Assembly (NCBI GenBank): GCA_900764115.1
Contig: CAAFMR010000382.1
Location: forward strand, 1 to 5,300
DNA from: Clostridia bacterium
GTDB taxonomy: Bacteria > Bacillota > Clostridia > Oscillospirales > Acutalibacteraceae
DNA: 5,300 nucleotides
Direction of reading: 5' to 3'
Below are positions 1 through 5,279 of the stretch, piece by piece (within the stretch, counting starts at the first letter, position 1; every line of letters begins with the position of its first letter). Position numbers and translations under genes: made by a program. The notes beneath the pieces were generated by a model, which had not been told where the DNA came from, ran no database searches, and was given only the letters and a program-made list of their open reading frames with translations.

Positions 1-2
1 CC

Positions 3-185
3 GCTCTGTCGGACATCGCCCTGTGGGTGGTGTCCGTTTTTGCTTTGGTATGCATTAGCCTGCTGGCTCTGGCGAATTGCGCCATTATCGGACGAATTAT
101 TATGCTGGCGGCTCTACTAATGGTACTGGTCGTACTGGTAGTGAAGTGGAAGAAGCAGACACCGAGTTTGTCAAATCCCGCATAA
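3..185 (+). CDS. C-terminal end of an unidentified membrane protein (partial, 5' end outside window)
   Basis: An open frame runs in from the left edge for 60 codons and stops at TAA (183-185). The peptide is strongly hydrophobic. A first membrane segment spans about residues 5-29 (from DIALWVVSVF to NCAII). A single Gly-Arg turn follows, then a second segment at about residues 32-48 (MLAALLMVLVVLVV). It ends in a short basic, polar tail (KWKKQTPSLSNPA). By the positive-inside rule the Lys-rich tail is probably cytoplasmic. The real gene is supported by the frame staying open to the edge, the membrane-like composition, and a strong terminator 13 bp after the stop. I do not recognise the family and the N-terminal part is missing, so no function is assigned. 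It is on the same strand as the transporter operon but is separated from it by the terminator. Confidence 0.65.
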   Translation, partial: ALSDIALWVVSVFALVCISLLALANCAIIGRIIMLAALLMVLVVLVVKWKKQTPSLSNPA

Positions 186-197
186 AGCGGGCGTAAC

Positions 198-233
198 AAA
201 CGGTTCTGCTACTTTTAGCAGAACCGTTTTTTT
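198..233 (+). terminator. Rho-independent terminator of the upstream gene
   Basis: A perfect 13-bp stem (AAACGGTTCTGCT at 198-210 pairing with 217-229) closes a 6-nt loop (ACTTTT, 211-216). It is followed by a run of T that ends at 233, partly inside the stem. This is a textbook intrinsic terminator, 13 bp after the stop of the upstream membrane gene. It isolates the transporter operon from upstream transcription. A small 5-bp hairpin (177-181 with 187-191) lies just before it, across the stop codon, and is probably incidental. Confidence 0.93.
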
Positions 234-242
234 GTTCTACGG

Positions 243-273
243 TATCAAAACGGGGGTATACACCTGTTTGATA
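243..273. promoter_or_regulatory. Imperfect inverted repeat, candidate operator in front of the operon
   Basis: A dyad centred on GTATAC (256-261) has arms TATCAAAAC (243-251) and GTTTGATA (266-273). The arms are complementary apart from one extra A in the left arm. Between them the G/C-rich segments pair with one mismatch and one G-T. It lies between the upstream terminator and the livK start, where a transcription factor would act, and its right arm overlaps the promoter-like sequence. It does not resemble the CodY box (AATTTTCWGAAAATT). The responsible regulator is unknown. An RNA hairpin is possible, but the loop-free palindromic centre and upstream position fit a protein-binding DNA site better. 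Confidence 0.4.
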
Positions 274-294
274 TATAAATCAGCCACCTATTTT
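268..294 (+). promoter_or_regulatory. Possible livK promoter region (weak match)
   Basis: No clean consensus promoter is visible, but the start of transcription should lie here because the previous unit is terminated at 233. There are two readings. The first has TTGATA at 268-273 as -35 with TATTTT at 289-294 as -10, but the spacer is only 15 bp. The second has TATAAA (274-279, 5 of 6 matches) or an extended -10 TGA-TATATA (269-277), both without a recognisable -35. Either would give a short untranslated leader. A poor -35 overlapped by a dyad is compatible with regulator-dependent expression, which is inference. Confidence 0.35.
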
Positions 295-313
295 AGACAA
301 GGAGAGATGAGTT

Positions 314-1435
314 ATGAAAAAGTTTACCCGTATGACTGCTGTTGTGATGGCGGTCGCTCTGTTGGCTCTGGCCTGTGTCGGCTGCGGCGGCAATTCCGGC
401 AACGACACCATTATGATCGGCTGCACCGGTCCTCTGACCGGCGACGCCTCCTCCTACGGCATCTCCGTGCAGCACGGCGCTCAGCAGGCTGTGGACGAGA
501 TCAATGCCGCCGGCGGTCTGAATGGGATTAAGCTGTCCTTTGAGATGAAGGACGATAAAGCCACCGCCGAAGACGCCAGCACCGGCTACGATGCGCTGTT
601 TGATGCCGGGATGAAGATTTCTCTGGGCAGCGTGACTTCTGCCTCCTGCAAGGCGTTCGCCGACAAGGCAGTGCAGGATAACGTGTTCGCCATCACCCCC
701 TCCGCCTCCGAGCAGGCAATCATCGAAAAGGGCGACAACATCTTCCGCGTCTGCTTCGGCGATCCCGACCAAGGCACGCTGGCAGCCAAGGAGCTGACCA
801 AGACCTATACGAAAATCGGCGCCATCTACGACACCAGCGATTCCTATTCCACCGGCATCTACACTGCTTTTGAGGCGGAGATGAAGTCTGAGGGCAAGGA
901 ATTCAAGGTGCAGACCTTCGACAAAGAGAACAACAAGGACTTCTCCACCCAGGTGGAAGCGCTGAAGGACTGCGAAGTCATCTTCATGCCCTTCTACTAC
1001 ACCGAAGCCGGTCTGGTGGCAAAGGCTTGCGTCGCCAAGGGCGTGACCGCTGAGCTGTTCGGCTGCGACGGCTTCGACGGCATCAAGACTCAGCTGGACG
1101 ACACCGTGACCAACAAGATCCGCTACATCACCCCCTTTGATGCGGAAAGCAGCGACAGCAAGGTTTCCACCTTCGTGTCCTCATACAAAGCAAAGTTCGG
1201 CGCTAACCCCGATCAGTTCGCGGCGGACGCCTATGATGCGGTGTATGTCATCTTTGAGGGCATGAAGGCTGCCGGCGTGGACAGCGCCTCCATCTCTGCC
1301 AGCGATCTGTGCAACAAGGTGAAGGCCGCTATCACCGACAAGAGCTTCACCTACACCGGCACCACCGGCAAGATGACTTGGGAGACCAACGGCGCTTGCG
1401 ACAAGGATCCGGTCATCGTGGATCTGAGCAAGTAA
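314..1435 (+). CDS. livK: Branched-chain amino acid ABC transporter, substrate-binding lipoprotein (LivK/LivJ-like)
   Basis: This 373-residue protein captures the substrate, probably leucine, isoleucine or valine, at the outer membrane face and delivers it to LivHM. It starts with a lipoprotein signal peptide: basic MKKFTR, a hydrophobic core at residues 8-20, then two candidate lipid-anchor cysteines, C21 (LALAC) and C24 (CVGC-GG). The mature part is a type I periplasmic-binding fold of the Peripla_BP_6 family. Visible family features are IGCTGPLTGDASSYG (35-49), AVDEINAAGGLNG (59-71), the ligand-loop segments GSVTS (105-109) and TPSAS (128-132), DAYDAVYVIFEGM (305-317), and a closing TGKMTWETNG segment (351-360). 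The length is normal for the family. ATG 314 is chosen because AAGGAGA (299-305) sits 8 nt upstream and the signal peptide begins there. Eight cysteines remain in the mature domain, unusual for a secreted protein. Related HAAT proteins bind amides, urea or aromatic amino acids, so the substrate is inferred from the family only. Confidence 0.93.
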   Translation: MKKFTRMTAVVMAVALLALACVGCGGNSGNDTIMIGCTGPLTGDASSYGISVQHGAQQAVDEINAAGGLNGIKLSFEMKDDKATAEDASTGYDALFDAGMKISLGSVTSASCKAFADKAVQDNVFAITPSASEQAIIEKGDNIFRVCFGDPDQGTLAAKELTKTYTKIGAIYDTSDSYSTGIYTAFEAEMKSEGKEFKVQTFDKENNKDFSTQVEALKDCEVIFMPFYYTEAGLVAKACVAKGVTAELFGCDGFDGIKTQLDDTVTNKIRYITPFDAESSDSKVSTFVSSYKAKFGANPDQFAADAYDAVYVIFEGMKAAGVDSASISASDLCNKVKAAITDKSFTYTGTTGKMTWETNGACDKDPVIVDLSK

Positions 1436-1457
1436 TTCACCTGTATGACTCCGTTTT

Positions 1458-1533
1458 GCCGGTCGGGCGCTGGTTGCCCTGCGGTATGCGGCGCAGGGGA
1501 CGGGAATGTTCTCCCGTCCCCTGCCCGACCGGC
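1458..1533. repeat. Nested inverted repeats: 13-bp GC-rich stem inside a 9-11 bp outer stem
   Basis: The inner stem pairs GCAGGGGACGGGA (1493-1505) perfectly with 1512-1524 around the 6-nt loop ATGTTC. The outer arms, GCCGGTCGGGC (1458-1468) and GCCCGACCGGC (1523-1533), are also perfectly complementary. They share two bases with the inner stem, leaving 9 outer pairs if both form. The left arm of the outer stem is separated from the inner stem by about 26 nt. No T-run follows, arguing against a simple terminator. It may be an mRNA-stabilising structure or a REP-like dispersed palindrome. Confidence 0.8.
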
Positions 1534-1559
1534 AGGCGGATCGCCGTACCGGGTTATTT

Positions 1560-1599
1560 CGGATAAAGGATAAGGCGGCGGCGTCTTATCCTTTATCCG
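1560..1599. repeat. Long hairpin with tandem GGATAA units
   Basis: Fifteen perfect Watson-Crick pairs join 1560-1574 to 1585-1599. They extend through a G-U pair and two more pairs to a 4-nt loop at 1578-1581. The left arm holds GGATAA twice (1561-1566 and 1568-1573), so the right arm holds TTATCC twice. It ends about 40 nt before the livH start. No T-run follows. It could stabilise the livK message or, as DNA, offer repeated half-sites to a regulator. Confidence 0.78.
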
Positions 1600-1610
1600 G
1601 CGTAAGCCGG
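1597..1610 (+). repeat. Small hairpin with GUAA tetraloop, overlapping the preceding stem
   Basis: CCGGC (1597-1601) pairs with GCCGG (1606-1610) across GTAA, a GNRA-type tetraloop that is unusually stable in RNA. Its first three bases are also the last three bases of the long hairpin just upstream, so the outermost pairs of the two structures compete. It lies 15 nt before the livH GAGGAG ribosome binding site. Confidence 0.5.
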
Positions 1611-1639
1611 CGGTAGAAAGAGAAAGAGGAGATAAGCCT

Positions 1640-2503
1640 ATGAGCATCCTGTTAGACGGATTGAGCCTCGGCGCCATCTATGCGCTGATTGCTCTGGGGT
1701 ACACCATGGTGTACGGTATTGCCAAGCTGCTGAATTTTGCCCACGGCGATATCATTATGGTGGGCGCCTATGCCATCCTGGTGACGCTGAATATCACCGG
1801 CAGCCCCTGGGTGGGCATTCTCGTATCCATCGTCGTCTGTACGTTGGCGGGCATTGTCATCGAGCGGCTTGCCTATAAGCCGCTGCGGGGCGCCTCCCCG
1901 CTGGCGGTGCTGATTACCGCCATCGGCGTCAGCTACTTCCTGCAAAGCGTGGCGCAGCTGATCTTCGGGGCGCAGTCCCGCCCGGTCACGCTGCCGGCTT
2001 TCCGCAAGGTGAATATCGCCGGCGCGCAGATCAGCACCGGCACCATTATCACCCTGGTGGTGGGCGCCCTCATTATGGCGGCGCTGACGCTGTTTGTGGG
2101 ACGCACCCGCACCGGGCGCGCCATGCAGGCGGTATCGGAGGACCGGGGCGCTGCCCAGCTGATGGGCATTAACGTGAACCGCATCATTATGATCACCTTT
2201 GCCATCGGCTCGGCGCTGGCGGCGTTCGCCAGCCTGTTCTATCTGATGCAGATTCCCTCCACCAGCCCGACACTGGGCGCTATGCCCGGCATCAAGGCAT
2301 TCACGGCAGCGGTTATCGGCGGCATCGGGTCTATCCCCGGGGCGATGATCGGCGGCGTGCTGCTGGGGCTGATCGAAAAGATCTGCCTGAGCGTTCCCGC
2401 CATCAGCGCCTACACGACCGCCATTGAGTTTAGCTTGCTGATCCTCATTCTGCTGGTGAAGCCCATCGGCATCCTGGGGAAAAAGAGAAGGGTGAAGGTG
2501 TAA
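1640..2503 (+). CDS. livH: Branched-chain amino acid ABC transporter permease LivH
   Basis: This 287-residue integral membrane protein forms one half of the import channel, paired with LivM. It is the usual LivH length and is hydrophobic throughout. Family motifs appear in order. LNFAHGDIIMVGAY (31-44) is the LivH N-terminal signature. AVLITAIGVSYFLQ (89-102) follows. GRAMQAVSEDRGAAQLMGIN (159-178) is the cytoplasmic coupling segment that docks on the ATPases. KAFTAAVIGGIGSIPGAMIGG (219-239) precedes the end, which is LLVKPIGILG plus a basic KKRRVKV tail expected on the cytoplasmic side. The ATG at 1640 has GAGGAG 8 nt upstream. It is the first gene of the compact livHMGF block. It lies 204 bp after livK but only 4 bp before livM. 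The substrate within the HAAT family is inferred. Confidence 0.95.
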   Translation: MSILLDGLSLGAIYALIALGYTMVYGIAKLLNFAHGDIIMVGAYAILVTLNITGSPWVGILVSIVVCTLAGIVIERLAYKPLRGASPLAVLITAIGVSYFLQSVAQLIFGAQSRPVTLPAFRKVNIAGAQISTGTIITLVVGALIMAALTLFVGRTRTGRAMQAVSEDRGAAQLMGINVNRIIMITFAIGSALAAFASLFYLMQIPSTSPTLGAMPGIKAFTAAVIGGIGSIPGAMIGGVLLGLIEKICLSVPAISAYTTAIEFSLLILILLVKPIGILGKKRRVKV

Positions 2504-2507
2504 CGCT

Positions 2508-3662
2508 ATGGGATATTTGCAGAGCATAAAAAAGGGCTTTAAGCTCAAATACAACATCACCTATTTTGTTATCATTGCCTTTGTGGCGGCGATGGTCCTG
2601 CTGAACAACGGCGGCGTGCTGGGCCGCTCCACCGTGGGTCTGCTGTCCCGAATTGCCTACAGCATCATTATGGCGGTATCGCTGAACCTGGTGGTGGGCT
2701 TCCTGGGCGAGCTGAGCCTGGGGCACGCCGGCTTTATGTGCGTGGGCGCCTATATCGGCTGCTACTGCGCCAACCTGCTCCATCCGGTGTTAAACAACCC
2801 GCTGCTGGTGCTGATTATCGCTATGATCATCGGCGGTGCCTGCGCGGCGGTGTTCGGCTTTATCATCGGCTTGCCCGCCCTGCGGCTGAAGGGGGACTAT
2901 CTGGCGATCGTGACCCTGGCATTCGGCGAAATTGTGCGGAATGTGTTTAAGAACCTGCCCTGGTTCGGCGGCGCGATGGGGCTGAATACCAAGACCTACA
3001 AGCCCTCCTCCCTGTTCATTGTGGCGTTTGTGGTGGTGCTGATCGTGCTGTTCCTCAGCCAGAACCTCATCCGCAGCAAGCACGGACGGGCGGTAACCGC
3101 CATCCGGGATAACGAGATCGCCGCCAAAGCCATGGGCATCAATGTGACCTTCTATAAGCTGCTAATCTTCGTGATTTCCTCCGCCTTCGCCGGTGTGGCG
3201 GGCGTGATCTACGGCCATTTTGCCACCCCGGTGATGTATTCCTTCTTCTCCTATAACTACTCCATCGAGGTGCTGGTGATGGTGGTGCTGGGCGGTATGG
3301 GCAGCCTCAACGGATCCATCATTGCGGCGACCCTCATCACCTATATCAACTTCCTGCTGCAGGATAACCTGTCCGGCGATCTGGCGGCACTGCGGCTGCT
3401 GGTGTATGCGCTGATCCTCATTGTGATGGTGCTGTTCAACAACGCCCCGGCGATGCAGAAATACCGGGAGCGGCTCAGCATCAAGCATTGGATGGACGAG
3501 CGGGCGCGCCGCAAGGCGGAAACTGTCGTAGATGACAGCGCCGTATGGGCGCGGGTGCCCAGCAAGATCCCCATGGACGAGGTGCTGAGCGTGGACCTGC
3601 GCACCGAGGAAGCGCTGCCCGCGCAGGATGAGACCGGAAAGGAGGAGACCCTCAATGGCTGA
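2508..3662 (+). CDS. livM: Branched-chain amino acid ABC transporter permease LivM, with extended C-terminus
   Basis: This is the second membrane subunit of the channel, 384 residues. A basic N-terminus (IKKGFKLK) leads into a first membrane helix at about 17-33. The LivM hallmark GELSLGHAGFMCVGAY lies at 67-82. LRLKGDYLAIVTLAFGEIVRN (125-145) follows, then the coupling segment GRAVTAIRDNEIAAKAMGIN (193-212) and VLGGMGSLNGS (260-270). The last membrane helix is about 293-310. The remaining 74 residues (311-384) are charged and hydrophilic, beginning NNAPAMQKYRERL. Other LivM proteins usually end soon after the last helix with a short Pro/Gly segment, so this tail is unusual. The start has AAGGTG (2495-2500) 7 nt upstream, inside the end of livH. 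The 3' end overlaps livG by 8 nt and carries the livG ribosome binding site, which suggests translational coupling. Confidence 0.94.
   Translation: MGYLQSIKKGFKLKYNITYFVIIAFVAAMVLLNNGGVLGRSTVGLLSRIAYSIIMAVSLNLVVGFLGELSLGHAGFMCVGAYIGCYCANLLHPVLNNPLLVLIIAMIIGGACAAVFGFIIGLPALRLKGDYLAIVTLAFGEIVRNVFKNLPWFGGAMGLNTKTYKPSSLFIVAFVVVLIVLFLSQNLIRSKHGRAVTAIRDNEIAAKAMGINVTFYKLLIFVISSAFAGVAGVIYGHFATPVMYSFFSYNYSIEVLVMVVLGGMGSLNGSIIAATLITYINFLLQDNLSGDLAALRLLVYALILIVMVLFNNAPAMQKYRERLSIKHWMDERARRKAETVVDDSAVWARVPSKIPMDEVLSVDLRTEEALPAQDETGKEETLNG
3638..3645 (+). promoter_or_regulatory. Ribosome binding site that fixes the livG start
   Basis: AAAGGAGG, a near-perfect Shine-Dalgarno sequence, lies 9 nt before ATG 3655 and within the livM coding sequence. 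The frame is open back to an ATG at 3628, but that codon lies upstream of this site and would add nine residues (MRPERRRPS) not expected in LivG. The 3655 start is therefore preferred. Confidence 0.88.
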
Positions 3663-4425
3663 CATCGTATTGCAAGTGGAAAACCTGGGGATCACCTTCG
3701 GCGGTCTGCATGCCGTGGAGGGGCTGAATCTGGCGGTCAAGAAAAAGCAGATTTACGGCTTGGTGGGTCCCAACGGCGCCGGTAAGACCACCGTGTTCAA
3801 TATGCTCACCGGCGTATACACCCCCACCACCGGCACCTTTGCGCTGGAGGGGGAGGTGCTGAACGGCAAATCCCAGGAGGCAATCAACCACAAGGGCATC
3901 GCCCGTACCTTCCAGAATATCCGGCTGTTCAGCAATATGAGCGTGATCCGCAATGTGATGGTGGGGCTGCATAATCAGCCCCAGTTCCACTGCGATCCCT
4001 TTTCCAGTATGCTGCACCTGCCCAAGCACTATCGCACCGAGGAGGCTATGCGGGCGCGGGCAAAGGAAATTCTGGATATTTTCGGGCTGCTGGAGGAGCG
4101 CAACAATCTGTCCTGCAACCTGCCCTACGGCAAGCAGCGCAAGCTGGAGATCGCCCGCGCTTTGGCGACCAATCCGAAGCTGCTGCTGCTGGATGAGCCG
4201 GCGGCAGGCATGAACCCTCACGAGACCGAGGATTTGATGCACATTATCCGGTTTATCCGGGATGAGTTTGATATGACCGTGCTGCTGATTGAGCACGATA
4301 TGAAATTCGTCGCCGGTCTGTGCGATGAGCTGACGGTGCTGAATTTCGGCACGGTGCTGGCGCAGGGTGATACACAGACGGCTCTGAACGACCCCGAGGT
4401 CATTCGGGCATACATTGGGGGGTGA
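3655..4425 (+). CDS. livG: Branched-chain amino acid ABC transporter ATP-binding protein LivG
   Basis: This 256-residue cytoplasmic ATPase subunit powers import together with LivF. Motifs in order are the A-loop aromatic F15, Walker A GPNGAGKTT (38-46), the Q-loop RTFQNIRLF (Q87), and a LivG-type insertion of about residues 107-130. The ABC signature follows as LPYGKQRKLEIARA (156-169), then Walker B LLLLDEP with catalytic E181. The LivG-specific AAGMNP segment (183-188) and the switch histidine H214 in LLIEHDM complete the set. The signature lacks the usual LSGGQ serine and second glycine, as is common in LivG. The protein ends AYIGG, as LivF ends AYLGG. The start is placed at ATG 3655 on the basis of the AAAGGAGG site. 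It overlaps livM by 8 nt and is 4 nt from livF. Confidence 0.95.
   Translation: MADIVLQVENLGITFGGLHAVEGLNLAVKKKQIYGLVGPNGAGKTTVFNMLTGVYTPTTGTFALEGEVLNGKSQEAINHKGIARTFQNIRLFSNMSVIRNVMVGLHNQPQFHCDPFSSMLHLPKHYRTEEAMRARAKEILDIFGLLEERNNLSCNLPYGKQRKLEIARALATNPKLLLLDEPAAGMNPHETEDLMHIIRFIRDEFDMTVLLIEHDMKFVAGLCDELTVLNFGTVLAQGDTQTALNDPEVIRAYIGG
4418..4425 (+). promoter_or_regulatory. Ribosome binding site of livF, overlapping the livG stop codon
   Basis: GGGGGTGA differs from the GGAGGTGA consensus at one base and includes the livG TGA stop. Its G-rich core ends 7 nt before ATG 4430. This supports ATG 4430 over an upstream in-frame TTG at 4415, which would add MGGEK. Because the site lies in the last codons of livG, translation of livF is probably coupled to termination on livG. 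Confidence 0.75.
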
Positions 4426-4429
4426 GAAA

Positions 4430-5140
4430 ATGGCGTTATTGGAAGTGACCGGTCTGGAGGTCTATTACGGCGTCATCCAGGCGTTAAAGGGCATTGACTT
4501 CACCGTGAACGAGGGAGAGATCGTCACCCTCATCGGCGCCAACGGCGCCGGCAAAACCACCACCATGCAGAGCGTGATCGGGCTGATTCCCTCTCAGGCG
4601 GGTACGGTGGTCTATGACGGACAGGATATCACCCACGTCCCCTGTCATAAGATTGTGCGTATGGGTATGACCCAGGTGCCGGAGGGGCGGCGGGTGTTCC
4701 AGGAGCTGACGGTGTATGAAAATCTGCTGATGGGCGCGTATACCAAAGGCGATAAGGCCCAGATCAAGCGAGATGTGGAGGAAACCTGCACCCGGTTCCC
4801 CCGGCTGGGCGAACGGAAAAACCAAATCGCCGGCACCCTGTCCGGCGGCGAGCAGCAGATGCTGGCGATGGGACGGGCGATGATGTGCCACCCCAAGCTG
4901 CTGATGCTGGACGAACCGTCTATGGGTCTGTCCCCGCTGCTGGTGGACGAGGTGTTTGAGATCATCCGGGAATTCCGGGACAGCGGCACCACCATCCTGC
5001 TGGTGGAGCAGAATGCCAACAAGGCGCTGGAGATCTGCGACCGGGCGTATGTGCTAGAAAACGGCAAGCTGGTGCTATCCGGCACCGGCGCCGAGTTGAT
5101 GGCAAGCGACAACATCAAGAAGGCGTATCTGGGCGGCTAA
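4430..5140 (+). CDS. livF: Branched-chain amino acid ABC transporter ATP-binding protein LivF
   Basis: This is the second ATPase subunit, 236 residues, the normal LivF length. Motifs in order are the A-loop aromatic Y13, Walker A GANGAGKTT (36-44), and Q-loop Q82 followed by the LivF hallmark VPEGRRVF (83-90). LTVYENLLMGAY (93-104) follows. The signature is LSGGEQQMLAMGRA (137-150), and Walker B is LLMLDEP with catalytic E162. The D-loop region is SMGLSPL, and LLVEQNANKAL (190-200) follows. In that last motif the usual switch histidine is glutamine (Q194), as is typical of LivF. The protein ends KKAYLGG. It is the last gene of the operon: a terminator hairpin begins about 30 nt after its stop. 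The family assignment is secure; substrate specificity depends on the binding protein. Confidence 0.96.
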   Translation: MALLEVTGLEVYYGVIQALKGIDFTVNEGEIVTLIGANGAGKTTTMQSVIGLIPSQAGTVVYDGQDITHVPCHKIVRMGMTQVPEGRRVFQELTVYENLLMGAYTKGDKAQIKRDVEETCTRFPRLGERKNQIAGTLSGGEQQMLAMGRAMMCHPKLLMLDEPSMGLSPLLVDEVFEIIREFRDSGTTILLVEQNANKALEICDRAYVLENGKLVLSGTGAELMASDNIKKAYLGG

Positions 5141-5169
5141 CCAAAGCCGCAGACAACTGAAATCGACTG

Positions 5170-5212
5170 AAAATGCCGCCGGCGGAGCAGAATGTCCGTC
5201 GGCGGCATTTTT
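5170..5212 (+). terminator. Rho-independent terminator of the liv operon
   Basis: A 14-pair stem (5173-5186 with 5195-5208, one G-U) closes an 8-nt loop (GCAGAATG). It is extended by A-T pairs at its base and ends in TTTTT (5208-5212). An additional perfect 8-bp pair of arms, AAGCCGCA (5144-5151) and TGCGGCTT (5212-5219), encloses the whole hairpin, beginning just after the livF stop. The T-run is short, but the stem is very GC-rich, so efficient termination is expected. Confidence 0.88.
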
Positions 5213-5217
5213 GCGGC

Positions 5218-5247
5218 TTGACAAGAGCAAAACCGCCGTGATACAAT
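5218..5247 (+). promoter_or_regulatory. Sigma-A-type promoter of the next gene
   Basis: A perfect -35 TTGACA (5218-5223) is followed after 18 bp by TACAAT (5242-5247, 5 of 6 matches). The -10 is preceded by TGA, giving an extended -10 element. Transcription should begin near 5254, leaving about 26 nt of leader before the ATG at 5280. The -35 shares two bases with the right arm of the outer terminator stem. This is the best promoter in the window and shows that a separate transcription unit starts here. Confidence 0.85.
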
Positions 5248-5279
5248 ACGACCGATATTGAAAAAAGGTGGCGAACCAT

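Larger units (their letters stand above)
1436..1639. other. Gene-free structured spacer between livK and livH
   Basis: This 204-bp stretch holds no convincing gene. It contains three consecutive stem-loops (1458-1533, 1560-1599, 1597-1610) and then a purine-rich ribosome binding region (GAGGAG at 1626-1631, 8 nt before the livH ATG). None of the stems is followed by a T-run, so they do not look like full intrinsic terminators. Structured RNA after a binding-protein gene is a known way to protect the upstream message from 3' exonucleases, or to reduce read-through, so that binding protein exceeds membrane subunits. That role is inferred here. Confidence 0.7.

Noticed and set aside
186..313. 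T-box or amino acid riboswitch leader before livK
   Set aside because: Only 80 bp separate the upstream terminator from the livK start, there is no TGGNACCGCG T-box motif, and there is no anti-terminator/terminator pair on the operon side. The one terminator here belongs to the preceding gene.
1458..1610. Spacer hairpins as intrinsic terminators
   Set aside because: None is followed by a run of T, so full termination is unlikely; partial attenuation or RNA stabilisation remains possible.
1652..2560. Long open frame on the minus strand (302 codons) opposite livH
   Set aside because: The frame lies fully antisense to a certain LivH. Its His/Gln/Ala/Asp-rich translation with no recognisable domain is what the complement of GC-rich membrane-protein codons gives.
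3628..3654. Upstream ATG extending LivG by nine residues
   Set aside because: The strong AAAGGAGG lies downstream of this ATG and is correctly spaced for ATG 3655; the added MRPERRRPS is not LivG-like.
3652..4296. Minus-strand open frame (214 codons) opposite livG, and a similar one at 3162-3740
   Set aside because: Both are antisense to well-identified genes, have low-complexity His/Gln-rich translations, and have no neighbouring promoter or RBS to support them.
4415..4429. TTG start extending LivF by MGGEK
   Set aside because: The TTG lies just upstream of the G-rich Shine-Dalgarno that serves ATG 4430, and MALLEVTGLEVYYG is the typical LivF N-terminus.
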